A DNA stretch of 58,091 bases from HyVt-337 sp964428895 (GCA_964428895.1 CAYRZU010000013.1:1-58091); one strand, 5' to 3'; counted from the first letter of the stretch, positions 34,222-43,750 are shown. Notes: generated by a model from the letters alone, not told the origin. Numbers and translations: made by a program.

Positions 34222-35493
34222 ATGGTACGCAAGACCAAGAAACTGACCAAGACCCAACTCGACCGCCAACGCCGCATGCAGTGGTGGCATGAGGCGCGGT
34301 TCGGCATGTTCGTTCACTGGGGCCTGTACGCGATGGTCGGCCGACACGAATGGGCCGTCAACCAGGAGCGGATTCCCTGGGACGAGTACTTCGGGCTAGC
34401 CAAGACCTTCCGCCCCAAGCGCCGCGCCGCGCGCGAGTGGGCCAAGCTCGCCAAGGCCGCCGGGCAAAAGTACATGGTCTTCACTACGCGCCATCATGAT
34501 GGCTTCAGCATGTGGCCCACCAAGCAGAGCGAGTGCAATTCGTGGGACATGGGGCCCAAGCGCGACTTCGTGGGTGAGTATGTCGAGGCCGCCCGCGAGC
34601 AGGGGCTGCGCGTGGGGCTGTACTACTCGCTGATTGACTGGCATCACAAGGACGGGCTGCGCTGCGCCACCAATGCGGCCGCCCGACGCCGCTACCTGGA
34701 CTACGTCCAAGGTCAACTTCGCGAGCTGATGAGCAACTACGGCCAGATCGACATCCTCTGGTACGACGTGCCGTATCCGCTCACCACGCCCGCCCAATGG
34801 GAGATGCGCAAGACCAACAACATGGTCCGCAAGCTCCAGCCCGGCATCATCATCAACGACCGCTGCACGCTGGAAGAGGACTTCTCCACGCCGGAAGAGA
34901 CCATCCGCGCTGCGCCGGCCGGCCGTGCGTGGGAAAGCGCCATGACCTTCAACGGCTCGTGGGGCTACCAGGACTCGCCCGACGAGGATTATCGCGACGC
35001 CCGCCACGTTCTGTTCATGCTGCAGCAGATCACCCAAGCCGGCGGGAACCTGCTGCTGAACATCGGGCCCGCCCCGGACGGGTCCGTGCCGCCCCCGGCG
35101 GTGACGCGCCTCAAACGCATCGGCAAGTGGCTGAGCGTGTACGGCGAGGCCATGTACGGCCAATGCGACCGCTGCGGCGACCTGCAGCCCTTGAACAACT
35201 ACGTGGAGTGGAGCCGCAAGGGCAACACCGCCTACGCGTGGCTGCGTGACTGGCCGGGCGAGGAGATGTCCGTGGGCTACTTCAAGGGCAAGGTCAAACG
35301 GGCCAGCCTGATCACGCCGACTGGCCTGAAGCGTCTGAAGGTCCGCCACGACAAGCAAGTGCTCCGCCTCCTGGGCTTGCCCAAGACGTGTCCGGACAAG
35401 GATATTCGCTACGGCGTCGTGAAGATCGAATGCGCTTCCAAGCCACAGCGACAAATGGTCGGCCATTACGCCGAAAAGCCAGTGTGGCAGTAG
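34222..35493 (+). CDS. GH29 alpha-L-fucosidase-like enzyme, array member 4, divergent
   Basis: A 423-residue enzyme, clearly less similar to members 1 to 3 than they are to each other. It retains RFGMFVHWGLYAM, TTRHHDGFSMW (closer to typical GH29 than the others), nucleophile Asp182 (DILWYDVPYP) and AMTFNGSWGY. The segment after the barrel contains a CDRCGD motif that the others lack. No signal peptide. An ATG at 34207 is also possible; 34222 is chosen because it matches the M(A/V)RK starts of the paralogues. The PHP gene starts 15 bases after its stop. Confidence 0.86.
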   Translation: MVRKTKKLTKTQLDRQRRMQWWHEARFGMFVHWGLYAMVGRHEWAVNQERIPWDEYFGLAKTFRPKRRAAREWAKLAKAAGQKYMVFTTRHHDGFSMWPTKQSECNSWDMGPKRDFVGEYVEAAREQGLRVGLYYSLIDWHHKDGLRCATNAAARRRYLDYVQGQLRELMSNYGQIDILWYDVPYPLTTPAQWEMRKTNNMVRKLQPGIIINDRCTLEEDFSTPEETIRAAPAGRAWESAMTFNGSWGYQDSPDEDYRDARHVLFMLQQITQAGGNLLLNIGPAPDGSVPPPAVTRLKRIGKWLSVYGEAMYGQCDRCGDLQPLNNYVEWSRKGNTAYAWLRDWPGEEMSVGYFKGKVKRASLITPTGLKRLKVRHDKQVLRLLGLPKTCPDKDIRYGVVKIECASKPQRQMVGHYAEKPVWQ

Positions 35494-35507
35494 GGCGGGC
35501 GCCGTCG

Positions 35508-36371
35508 ATGACGCGCAAATGCGACTACCACGTTCACTACCATGTGGACGGCTGCGCGCATGATGAAATGACGCTGCCGAATATTGCCGCCGAGGCGGTT
35601 CGGCTCGGCCTCGATGAAGTCTGCGTCCTTAAGCACTATTCGCGAGAACTGCCTAACGGCGGCGATGAATGGGTCCACTGGAAGCGTGTCGTTCCCGGCC
35701 AGTTCGACGCCTTCCTGACCGACATCCGCGCATTTCAACCGATCTCGCCCATCCGCATGCTGGCGGGCGTGGAAACCGAGATCATCGACGACGCCGGTAC
35801 GCTTAACACTCCCGCCGGCCAGGCCGCCAAGCTTGATGCGCTGGTCCTGAGCGTCCACTGGCTGCCGACAATGGAGACCATCACGCCCGATCCGGCGCTG
35901 ATTCCGGGCAACATTGCTGGTAGCGATCCCGAGACGGCCTACGCGTGGCGCAACCGCGTGGCCGAGATAGGCCCGGCAGAAATCGTCCGCAATCTCGCAT
36001 TGGCGTACGCTAACGCCATCACACGCAATCCCGGCCCGAAAGTCCTCGGCCACATGTACGACGGCCTATTCCCACTCCGCAACTACGACGTCCCCGTCGA
36101 CGACCTCTCCGACGACGAGCTGTGCGAGTTGATGGCCCCGCTCATGGCAGCCTGCGCCGAAACCGGTGCCTTGTGGGAACTCATGCCCACACGCGTCAAA
36201 CGGCCCGCCATCTTGGCCCACGCCAATGCCCTCGGCGTCCGCTTCACCGCCACGGTGGACGCCCACATGCTCCAGACCGATGGCTGGGCCAACCTCCGCG
36301 ACCACGACCAGGCCGAGACCTACCTCGCCTCCCTCGGCCTGACCAGAGGCAGGATCGCCCCAGCCCGGTAG
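35508..36371 (+). CDS. PHP domain phosphoesterase-like protein
   Basis: A 287-residue protein of the PHP family, which includes histidinol phosphatase HisK and other phosphoesterases. The motif I metal site is DYHVHYH (about 6-12), LGLDEVCVLKHYS is motif II, GVETEI (about 88-93) supplies the Glu ligand, and ATVDAHMLQTDGW near the C-terminus gives the last Asp and His. Three divalent metals are expected. Sugar-phosphate or nucleotide substrates are equally possible; the island suggests a sugar phosphate. The start at 35508 is 14 bases after the fourth GH29 stop and agrees with the conserved N-terminus. Confidence 0.8.
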   Translation: MTRKCDYHVHYHVDGCAHDEMTLPNIAAEAVRLGLDEVCVLKHYSRELPNGGDEWVHWKRVVPGQFDAFLTDIRAFQPISPIRMLAGVETEIIDDAGTLNTPAGQAAKLDALVLSVHWLPTMETITPDPALIPGNIAGSDPETAYAWRNRVAEIGPAEIVRNLALAYANAITRNPGPKVLGHMYDGLFPLRNYDVPVDDLSDDELCELMAPLMAACAETGALWELMPTRVKRPAILAHANALGVRFTATVDAHMLQTDGWANLRDHDQAETYLASLGLTRGRIAPAR

Positions 36372-36485
36372 CTGCAGGACCAGAGGAATTGTCTATGCTA
36401 TAGTCACGATGTGTCGGGAACCGAATTGGTCCGAGTTCGTCTGAGGGCTAGGGTCATCCGACGCGGAGCGCGGGAGATATGAGTC

Positions 36486-36899
36486 ATGAGACGAAGGTGT
36501 CTGAGTCTATGCTCGATGATAGCGCTGGCCTGCGTGTCATCGTCGGGCTGTAATAGTGGCGAGCCAGAGACCCTAGAGGCCGGACAAGACGAAGTTGTCT
36601 TCACCGGTACGGTCGAGGAAGTGGAAATCCTCGGGCGGCGAGAGGCGACCGTGTACCTAGCTCACTTCGATCCGCAATTCCTGCTGGTGGTGAACGTCGA
36701 CACTGTCGAAGGCGACACGTCCTCCCCCATTGTTGCAGGCGAGAACATTAACTTGGCCATTCATAGCCCGGCGCGGCTCTTCTTAGGGTTGGACGACCCG
36801 AAAGGGAGGCGATTCCGGTTCACTGCCGAATGGCGACTTGAGCCCTACAAGCACTTCTCCTTGATGGGGCCCGCCCGCCCCATGTCCGTCGAAGAGTAG
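36486..36899 (+). CDS. Small lipoprotein of unknown function
   Basis: A 137-residue protein with a lipoprotein signal: basic start, hydrophobic core and lipobox SSSGC, Cys22 being the lipid site. The mature domain has strand-rich sequence (EVVFTGTVEEVEIL, TVYLAHFDPQFLLVVNVD, NINLAIHSPARLFLG) suggesting a small OB-like or beta-sandwich fold. GGGAG precedes the ATG. It is not recognised. The upstream 114 bases contain a TATAGT that might be a -10 but no good -35. Confidence 0.6.
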   Translation: MRRRCLSLCSMIALACVSSSGCNSGEPETLEAGQDEVVFTGTVEEVEILGRREATVYLAHFDPQFLLVVNVDTVEGDTSSPIVAGENINLAIHSPARLFLGLDDPKGRRFRFTAEWRLEPYKHFSLMGPARPMSVEE

Positions 36900-36968
36900 G
36901 CGCAACTCTCGCGGCGGGCCGCACACGGACAGGTTGCTCATGGCCCCTGACGACGCTAGGCTGTGGGG

Positions 36969-38237
36969 ATGACCAGCGACAAGCGCATCGAAGAAGCCTA
37001 CCTACTCGCAAGAGACCAATACGCCGGCCTTGGGGTTGATGTGGACCGCGCCATCAAGATGCTGGCGACGATTCCGATCTCCGTCCACTGCTGGCAGGGG
37101 GATGACTGCGGCGGATTCGAAGCTGGCGGCGGGGAGTTGGATGGCGGCCTGGCCGCGACCGGCAACTACCCCGGGAAGGCCCGCAATGGGGATGAACTCC
37201 GCGGGGATCTGGATAAGGCGATGTCCCTGATCCCCGGCTCGCACCGACTGAGCCTGCACGCGATGTATGCCGAGACATCCGGCAAGGCCGTCGAGCGAAA
37301 CGAACTGAGCCCGGAGCATTTCTCGCGTTGGATCGACTGGGCCAAGGCGGCCGGTCTGGGCCTGGACTTCAACCCGACGTTTTTCAGCCACCCCAAAGCG
37401 TCCGATGGGTTCACGCTGTCTCATGCCGATAGTGATATCCGTCAGTTCTGGATCGAACACGGTATCGCCTGTCGCCATGTCGGGGCGGCCATGGGCCAGG
37501 CCACCGGTAGCGCGTGTGTGACGAACTTCTGGGTCCCCGATGGTTACAAGGATACGCCCGCCGACCGGAAGGCTCCGCGCGAGCGACTCAAGGCGTCGCT
37601 TGACGCGATCTTCGCCGAGTCGATAGACGCCGCGCACAGCCTTGACGCCGTCGAAAGCAAATTGTTCGGTATCGGGGCCGAAAGCTACACCGTTGGCTCC
37701 CACGAGTTCTACCTCGGCTACGCCGTCGCCGCCGGCAAGCTGCTGTGCTTGGACGCGGGGCATTTCCACCCCACCGAAGTGATCTCCGACAAGCTCTCAG
37801 CCGTACTGTGCAATCTGGACGAAGTCCTCCTGCACGTGTCTCGCCCGGTGCGGTGGGACAGCGACCACGTGGTGACACTCTCCGACGAGACCCGCGCCAT
37901 CGCCCGAGAGATCGTGGTGGGCGACTACCTCGGCCGCGTGCACATCGGCCTCGATTACTTCGACGCCAGCATCAACCGTGTGGCCGCGTGGGTGATCGGC
38001 ACGCGAGCGATTCTCAAGGCCCTGCTGATGGCGCTACTCGAACCGGCCGATCAGTTGCGAGCGTTGGAAGCAGGCGGCGATTTCACCGGCCGATTGGCGC
38101 TGGCCGAAGAAGCCAAGGCCTTGCCGTGGTCGGCGGTGTGGGACGCCTACTGCACCCAGCAGAACGTTCCGGTGGGGGCGGCGTGGCTGGACGAGGTCCG
38201 CGAGTACGAACGTGCCGTCCTGGCTAAACGGGCCTAG
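36969..38237 (+). CDS. rhaA: L-rhamnose isomerase
   Basis: A 422-residue enzyme converting L-rhamnose to L-rhamnulose in the cytoplasm. SVHCWQGDD, GNYPGKARN, the long block VESKLFGIGAESYTVGSHEF, LCLDAGHFHPTEV and LLHVSRPVRWDSDHVV contain the metal-binding Glu, Asp and His residues and agree closely with E. coli RhaA. The start is taken as the ATG at 36969; a GTG two codons upstream is possible. No rhamnulokinase (rhaB) or aldolase (rhaD) is in the window. Its TAG overlaps the stop of the opposing gene within a shared CTAG. Confidence 0.93.
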   Translation: MTSDKRIEEAYLLARDQYAGLGVDVDRAIKMLATIPISVHCWQGDDCGGFEAGGGELDGGLAATGNYPGKARNGDELRGDLDKAMSLIPGSHRLSLHAMYAETSGKAVERNELSPEHFSRWIDWAKAAGLGLDFNPTFFSHPKASDGFTLSHADSDIRQFWIEHGIACRHVGAAMGQATGSACVTNFWVPDGYKDTPADRKAPRERLKASLDAIFAESIDAAHSLDAVESKLFGIGAESYTVGSHEFYLGYAVAAGKLLCLDAGHFHPTEVISDKLSAVLCNLDEVLLHVSRPVRWDSDHVVTLSDETRAIAREIVVGDYLGRVHIGLDYFDASINRVAAWVIGTRAILKALLMALLEPADQLRALEAGGDFTGRLALAEEAKALPWSAVWDAYCTQQNVPVGAAWLDEVREYERAVLAKRA

Positions 38238-39607
38238 CCGAACTCGGCGCGTGCCCGGGCGATGATGGCGTCCAAGGCTTCGCGGCGATGGTCGGTTAGT
38301 TCGTAGGTATAGGCGGCGGCCTTGCTCTCGGCGATCTCGGTCGCCCGTTTCAGAAGCGTTTGGTGGTCGCCGGTCCAACTGCCCCGTGGGGCCAGATCGC
38401 ACAAGTCCGGGCTCCAGGCGAACTGGCTGAACCGATCCAGCGTCAGATCCGCTTCCAGAAAGCTGCCGGCCTCCAATCCGCTTTCGATGACCGAAACGAT
38501 GTCTCCGACCGGCTCGGCCACGTCCACGTCGACGCTGCCGACGAAACGAGCGATCTCGGCGTCGATGACGAGTTGCTGCGGGCTGAAGACCTCATCCATC
38601 CACAGGCCGCCGGCCCCCTCGAGATGGCCGAAGCCGTACACCTTCCCCAGCATGCAGCCGGCCATCTTCTCCATGGCCGTCTGGGCGTCCGGGCTCTTCC
38701 CGGCCACCAGCATCAGCTCGCCCCCCACGGTCGTCAGCCCGAAGAACTCTCGGACCTTCCGCCGCATCAGCAGCGCCACGATGTGCTGCGGCGCGCTGAA
38801 ATAGGGCGTGCACGCGCTGGGGTTGGATAGGAACAGCCGGACCGACGGCGCCTGGACGTTCTCGACGCCGTACTCGCGGAACAGCGCGTAGCAGCCGATG
38901 TTCTCGGCCACCGATTGCGACCACGCCATATGCCAATCCGCCGGGGCCGAGACCCCCAGCACGGGCATGGGATCGATGCCGACCCCCACGCCTTGCCGAG
39001 CCGCCTCCAGGGCGAGGTCGACTGATTGTCCCGTGAACTTCAGCGGCGAGATGGACTCGGCGTAGACACTCCTGGGCAGGCCCATGACATCGGCGACTTC
39101 GAAGATGTACGCCATGGCCCGTCGCGTGTGCATCAGCGACCAACTGCCCGGATGTCGGCCATAGACGCAACTCAGGTAGTAGATCATCAGGAACTGCATC
39201 TCAGGCGGCACGTCCGACGGCACGCCCGCCACCGAACCGCACACCATACCCTCGTCGGTGAGTTGGCACAGGAGCTTGGAGTTTCGGATGACCGTTTCGC
39301 TGTCGTTGGGCTTGATGCGGCCGTCGGCCGGGTCGAGCCAGTAGGGATTGAGTGGCAGATTGTGCAGGACGGGCTTGACCACCGGCGGCGTATCGAGCGG
39401 CCCGCCGAAACGCGTTCGGATTTCCTCGGCATAATGCTCGGCCACGTCGGCCGGAATGCGCACGCGACCGCCTCGCAAATCGAGCTTGCCGGTGAGATCT
39501 TGGGCGAGGGTGTCATTGGCGATCTCCAGACCGATCTCGCCCAGCACCTTCACCGCGCCGGCCCAAATGCGATCCACATCCAGTTGGTGTACACTCGTCA
39601 GGTCCAT
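38234..39607 (-). CDS. MttB-like (trimethylamine methyltransferase superfamily) methyltransferase
   Basis: A 457-residue MttB-superfamily protein. Members transfer a methyl from quaternary amines or other donors to a corrinoid protein. The barrel pattern runs from HQLDVDRIWAGAVKVLGEIG to GGLWMDEVFSPQQLVIDAEIARF. There is no in-frame TAG in the interior, so it is a non-pyrrolysine member. No corrinoid-binding protein or activase is in the window, so the acceptor is unknown. It lies 9 bases after the large glycosidase gene and 3' to rhaA, so a sugar or sugar-linked methyl donor is conceivable, but that is inference. AGGA lies 9 bases before the ATG. Confidence 0.75.
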   Translation of the reverse strand: MDLTSVHQLDVDRIWAGAVKVLGEIGLEIANDTLAQDLTGKLDLRGGRVRIPADVAEHYAEEIRTRFGGPLDTPPVVKPVLHNLPLNPYWLDPADGRIKPNDSETVIRNSKLLCQLTDEGMVCGSVAGVPSDVPPEMQFLMIYYLSCVYGRHPGSWSLMHTRRAMAYIFEVADVMGLPRSVYAESISPLKFTGQSVDLALEAARQGVGVGIDPMPVLGVSAPADWHMAWSQSVAENIGCYALFREYGVENVQAPSVRLFLSNPSACTPYFSAPQHIVALLMRRKVREFFGLTTVGGELMLVAGKSPDAQTAMEKMAGCMLGKVYGFGHLEGAGGLWMDEVFSPQQLVIDAEIARFVGSVDVDVAEPVGDIVSVIESGLEAGSFLEADLTLDRFSQFAWSPDLCDLAPRGSWTGDHQTLLKRATEIAESKAAAYTYELTDHRREALDAIIARARAEFG

Positions 39608-39616
39608 GGGGCCGTC

Positions 39617-42600
39617 CTAACGTCGCACGATCAGACGCGGCGGGGTCATCAGGCCGCACGGGGTCAGGTTGTAGCCGTCCAGCCAGTTGGCGCCGCGTTC
39701 AATGAAGGCGCCGGGGCCGACCCAGTTGGGCATGGTCTTGACGTGCAGCGGGCCGTGCGAGTTTCGCCGGCTGCCGAGAATCTCGATGGTCAGCTCGGCC
39801 GGGCTGCCGTCTAGCAGGTCGGTGATGTCCACTTCCTGCGGGGCCCAGGCCGCGACGCCCGCGCGTTGGCCGTTGATGCTGACGGCAGCGGCCGTGCCTT
39901 CGTAACCGTCCAGCGACACGAACACGCGCTGTTTGCCTGCGACTTTCGGCCGAATCGTGCAGCGATAGCTGACCGATCCGCCGTAGAAGGACAGCCCTTG
40001 CTTGGTCCAGTCGCCGATCCGCAGTTGGCGGGGGGCGGCGGTGATCGCCACCTCCGTATCACGGACGGCCGTGCCGAAATCGCCCAGCAAGTAAACGATC
40101 TCCAGACCGGGGTGCCTCTCGTCGTAATCACAGACGAGTCGAAGCTCATTGGCGCCCAGTCGCAGCATGGCCGGGTCGACCGGCACGCGATGGAGCGACT
40201 TGTCAGTCCAGAAGCCGCTTGCGGCGTCGGTGTTGACGCACGTTCCGTTCAGCTCGATGCAGTACCGCTGCGGCTGTTCGATGCCGATGAACACATCGCC
40301 GCTGGGGATCGCTTGGACGTCGAACGTGTAGGCCAGTTCCACGCGAGTGCACGTGGGCTTGGGGTTGGGCGTTCGGGCCCAGGGCTGGACCATTTCCCCG
40401 CCGCGGCGGGTCAAGCCGAGCGAGTCGCGAACGGCTTGGTCGATGGCGAGAATATCGGGCGCCTTCCTGCGACCGGCCGACCCGATGCGATACGTCGGCC
40501 GATCCAACACGAGGCAGTTGCACTCCGACAGCGACAGGTCCCACCGTTTGGGATTGATCGCCCGGGAACTGACCTGCTTACGCTTGGGGCGAGGTGCGAG
40601 CTTGGCCCGGCCGGCCCGCTTGGGGAACACGAACAGTCGACTGCCGAGCTGCGGCAGAGAGGTGCGCACCTCCCAGCCGTCCTTCCGGCGGCGGGCGTCC
40701 GCGGCGAATCGCTCGCCCGTGGTTGCGTCGAGTTCGATCGGCGCGCCCGCACACTCGGCGAAGCCGCGAATGCGAACGTCATCGAAACTGAGCGTCCGTT
40801 TGCGTACGTGGGGCTCGGCGTCCTCGAAGCGGTGACGTTCGAACCGATGGCCGGTGTTGCAGACGAACAGATAGAAGGCCTCGGCGTCTTCACGCAGCAT
40901 GTAAAGGGAGGCGGGATTCTCTTGGGCGTCGGCATCGGCGATCGACACGCGCCGCGTGGCGGCGTCGACGGCGCGCACCAACTTGACGCCCTTGCGCGGC
41001 GTGCGGACGCACTGCGCCGCCAGTTCCGCGGCCGCCGCCGACGGACGCGCGTCCACATGGTCGGCTGTATCTCCGGCGAATACCACCAGGCCGCCCGCTG
41101 CTTGGAACCGCTTCAGCAGGGCCAGTGTGGAACTGCGGATCGTTCGCATCGGTGGAACGACGACGGCTTTGTACTCGGCCTTGTTGACGCGCAAGGTCGG
41201 CCGATCGCCGCGGCGGACCTTGCCGTGGCGGGCGAGGATGTCCTCGTCGCCGTAGTCGAAGTCGATGTTGGCCGTCAGCAGTGAATCCCGCAGTTGCTTG
41301 CAGGCGACGTCGATGGGGTCGTCGCCGTGGGACCAATGCACGCAGGTCAGCCAGACGCTTTCGATCGGATGGATCACCAGCAGGTCGCGCACCTCGACGC
41401 CCTGGGTCATCGCCACGCCGATGCGTGCGAAGTAGTCTTCCACGGTGCGATAGTCGCGCCACCACGGGGACTGGTAGAAGATGCTGGCCGGGTAATCCCG
41501 TTTGGCCTCGCCTTCCATGGTGTACCACGACAGGTGCGGGCAACGCAGGTTGATGCCCATCGCCGCCTGCCAGTCGCCCAGGGCCTTGTGGCCGGCGAAG
41601 TTGAAGTCCCAGCCGGTGCAGCCGTAGGTTTCGGTCAGTCGCCACTTGCGGCCGAACTGACGGGCCACGCTGGCGACCTGCTTGGCGGTATCGATCTCGC
41701 GAGAAATCTGCATCAGCAGGTCCATGCCCGGAGCCTGCATGTATTCGTAAAACCGCATGGCGCTGCCGACCACGTTGGCCTGAGCGGCCAGCGGTTGCTC
41801 CATCAGCACGTGGCCGGTGTGGAGCAGGCCGTTGTCTTCGCACCATTGGGCGAGGGGCTTGGAGAAGGAGTCCACGAACAGGTGGGTGAGGCAGTCGTGG
41901 TAGTCGCGTCGGGTGGGGGTAATCTTGCGCCCGTCGACGTCGAAGAATATCTGGGGCAACTTCGCGAGCAGGTCGTAGCCGTATCGCTCGCGAAAGACCT
42001 TCGGCAGGCGGCCGGTCCAAGGCGAACTGCCCTGAATGCCCGGCCGATCGGGGTGGAAGAATTGCGGGCCGTAGTTGGGCTCGTCTGTGAACATGCCCGG
42101 GACAGCCTTGCCGAACGCGTCACTGCAGTTGTCGCGGTAGGCTTCGTGGGTGACTTCCATGAACCGTTTGACGGCATCGGGGTTGAGCACGTCCAGGTAG
42201 GTCTGGCCGTTGTACCAGTCGCTGGGGTGGGCGAGGTCGACCGTGAAGATCAGCAGCGAATCACCTTTGGCCAGTTTGGGGCGTTTGCCGCGGGCAACGC
42301 GCTTGACGTTGCGAGCCTCGAAGCCGTCTACCGTGGCGGTGAAGGCGGCCAGGATGTCCTTCGACCACTTTAGCTTGGCCGCGCTATCGACAATGGTGAG
42401 CGTCAGGTCGCGTTTGCGGTATCGCTCGTCGCACGTGACCAACCCGCCGCCGGCGCCGCTGGGCCAGCGGTCTTCGTCATACATCCAGGCCTCCATATCG
42501 CACTTGTCGGCCTCGTCGATGCAAGCGTGGATGCATTCAAACCACTTCTCGGACAGGTAGGGGGTCGCCAAGCCCACCCGGGAGTGCATGAAGAACCCAC

Positions 42601-42736
42601 CTAGCCCCATTTCCTTCATCACGCGGATTTGTCGGCGGAGTTCCTCCGGTTCGAGGTCGCCGTTCCACGCCCAGAAAGGCTTGCCGCGGTACGCGCTGGG
42701 GGGATTGCGGAACTCGTCGTGCCAGGTCGTCTTCAT
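39617..42736 (-). CDS. Large GH106-like glycoside hydrolase, probable alpha-L-rhamnosidase
   Basis: A 1039-residue protein with no signal peptide. The N-terminal barrel starts FWAWNGDLEPEELRRQIRVMKEMGLGGFFMHSRVG, a pattern shared with GH106 and related large glycosidases. DEDRWPSGAGGGLV, GMFTDEPNYG and RLTETYGCTGWDF hold candidate acidic catalytic residues. A middle domain (about 500-640) and C-terminal beta-sandwich domains (about 740-1035) follow, the last resembling carbohydrate-binding modules. The nearby rhaA supports rhamnosidase activity, but family assignment is tentative. GAGGTG precedes the ATG. It is co-linear with the MttB-like gene and with the secreted and GH28-like genes. Confidence 0.7.
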   Translation of the reverse strand: MKTTWHDEFRNPPSAYRGKPFWAWNGDLEPEELRRQIRVMKEMGLGGFFMHSRVGLATPYLSEKWFECIHACIDEADKCDMEAWMYDEDRWPSGAGGGLVTCDERYRKRDLTLTIVDSAAKLKWSKDILAAFTATVDGFEARNVKRVARGKRPKLAKGDSLLIFTVDLAHPSDWYNGQTYLDVLNPDAVKRFMEVTHEAYRDNCSDAFGKAVPGMFTDEPNYGPQFFHPDRPGIQGSSPWTGRLPKVFRERYGYDLLAKLPQIFFDVDGRKITPTRRDYHDCLTHLFVDSFSKPLAQWCEDNGLLHTGHVLMEQPLAAQANVVGSAMRFYEYMQAPGMDLLMQISREIDTAKQVASVARQFGRKWRLTETYGCTGWDFNFAGHKALGDWQAAMGINLRCPHLSWYTMEGEAKRDYPASIFYQSPWWRDYRTVEDYFARIGVAMTQGVEVRDLLVIHPIESVWLTCVHWSHGDDPIDVACKQLRDSLLTANIDFDYGDEDILARHGKVRRGDRPTLRVNKAEYKAVVVPPMRTIRSSTLALLKRFQAAGGLVVFAGDTADHVDARPSAAAAELAAQCVRTPRKGVKLVRAVDAATRRVSIADADAQENPASLYMLREDAEAFYLFVCNTGHRFERHRFEDAEPHVRKRTLSFDDVRIRGFAECAGAPIELDATTGERFAADARRRKDGWEVRTSLPQLGSRLFVFPKRAGRAKLAPRPKRKQVSSRAINPKRWDLSLSECNCLVLDRPTYRIGSAGRRKAPDILAIDQAVRDSLGLTRRGGEMVQPWARTPNPKPTCTRVELAYTFDVQAIPSGDVFIGIEQPQRYCIELNGTCVNTDAASGFWTDKSLHRVPVDPAMLRLGANELRLVCDYDERHPGLEIVYLLGDFGTAVRDTEVAITAAPRQLRIGDWTKQGLSFYGGSVSYRCTIRPKVAGKQRVFVSLDGYEGTAAAVSINGQRAGVAAWAPQEVDITDLLDGSPAELTIEILGSRRNSHGPLHVKTMPNWVGPGAFIERGANWLDGYNLTPCGLMTPPRLIVRR

Positions 42737-42797
42737 AGTGCACCTCTTGGGTCTGCTGAGTAGGTCGTGTCAGGAATGGAAAGAGCGTTGCGTGAAA

Positions 42798-43631
42798 CTA
42801 CAGGCCCACGCCGACGGTGACGTCGACGGGTACGGTGACGGCTTCGGTCTCGGCGTAGTAATCGATTTCGACGGTGGCCACGTCGACCGCTTTCATCAGC
42901 CATAGCGTGCGGCCGTAGACGACGTAGTCATTCGCCTGCATGCGGCTGTTGCCGTTGACTTCCGACTCGATCTCCTTGCCGTCGGCGTCGAAGAACCGGA
43001 TCGCCTTGACGCCGGCGAAGCTTTGCTGGCTGGTGAATTCCACTTCCAGTTGGGCATCGCCCCAACTGGGCTTGCCCACGGACTTGATCTCCATCACATG
43101 CTCGCCGGCGGTGAGTTTCTCGGCCGGCTTGAGCGCGACAGCGTCCAGCTTGGCCGTCGTCAGATCGCGGCCGAGCACAAACACCACGCTGGCTTTGAGC
43201 ACCACGGCTTTGGCGCCGTCGGCGGGCCGCTCGTTGGTGGTGAAGTAGAACCGCGCGCTGTGGCCGTCTTCGGCGATTTCCACGTTTCGCATGCCGATGA
43301 AGCCGAATCGCTCGGCCTCGCCGGGCTCGAGCAGGACCGTACCGACGTCGTCGGTGAAGGCCTCGATGGTGCTGTCGTCCTCGATCTCCTCCAGGGCGAT
43401 CTGGTCGCCGAAATCAGCCATCAGGTGCACGATGGTTCCGGCGTCGAGCGACTGGGCGAAGGAGCCGGACTTGCTGTCGCTGCCGTCGTGCATCGCTACG
43501 CTGAGGCCGACGGCCTTGATGGTGGCAACGGCGGCGGGCGCTTCGTCGGCGTCTTGAGCGCGAAGGGTCGCGCCCAGTACGGACAAGGCCGCGATGCAGA
43601 TTGAAGCGATGATGAGTGGCTTGGTCGTCAT
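42798..43631 (-). CDS. Secreted protein of unknown function
   Basis: A 277-residue protein with a clear Sec signal (TTKPLIIASICIAALSVLGATLRAQ, residues 2-26; cut likely near 26). The mature part is acidic and strand-rich, with two related halves (SVAMHDGSDSKSGSFAQSLDAGT; GVKAIRFFDADGKEIESE), suggesting beta-sandwich domains. It may bind glycan or cations; no catalytic motif is seen. GGAAGGAA precedes the ATG, which rules out the longer frame from 43691. It lies between the GH106-like and GH28-like genes. Confidence 0.72.
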   Translation of the reverse strand: MTTKPLIIASICIAALSVLGATLRAQDADEAPAAVATIKAVGLSVAMHDGSDSKSGSFAQSLDAGTIVHLMADFGDQIALEEIEDDSTIEAFTDDVGTVLLEPGEAERFGFIGMRNVEIAEDGHSARFYFTTNERPADGAKAVVLKASVVFVLGRDLTTAKLDAVALKPAEKLTAGEHVMEIKSVGKPSWGDAQLEVEFTSQQSFAGVKAIRFFDADGKEIESEVNGNSRMQANDYVVYGRTLWLMKAVDVATVEIDYYAETEAVTVPVDVTVGVGL

Positions 43632-43698
43632 GGCGCGAGTTCCTTCCCGAAGTGAGGGCGTTGGCTGTGATTCGTAGCGTTCGTGAATCATCAGTGCG

Positions 43699-43726
43699 AT
43701 TGTATCGCGTTAGGTCAAGGGTGCAA
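43699..43726 (-). promoter_or_regulatory. Possible promoter for the secreted protein gene
   Basis: On the minus strand TTGCAC and TACAAT are 16 bases apart, 68 bases before the ATG at 43631. The -35 matches poorly. Confidence 0.3.
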
Positions 43727-43750
43727 CAAGCCGCATCAGCGGGACAACGG

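Noticed and set aside
30166..35466. Long leftward frames opposite each GH29 gene
   Set aside because: They mirror each other because the forward genes are paralogues; none has a start signal or domain.
38234..39607. Pyrrolysine-containing MttB
   Set aside because: No in-frame amber codon inside the gene; it reads through as an ordinary non-Pyl member.
39866..42373. Two long rightward frames opposite the GH106-like gene
   Set aside because: Antisense shadow; the leftward frame has clear domain order and an SD.
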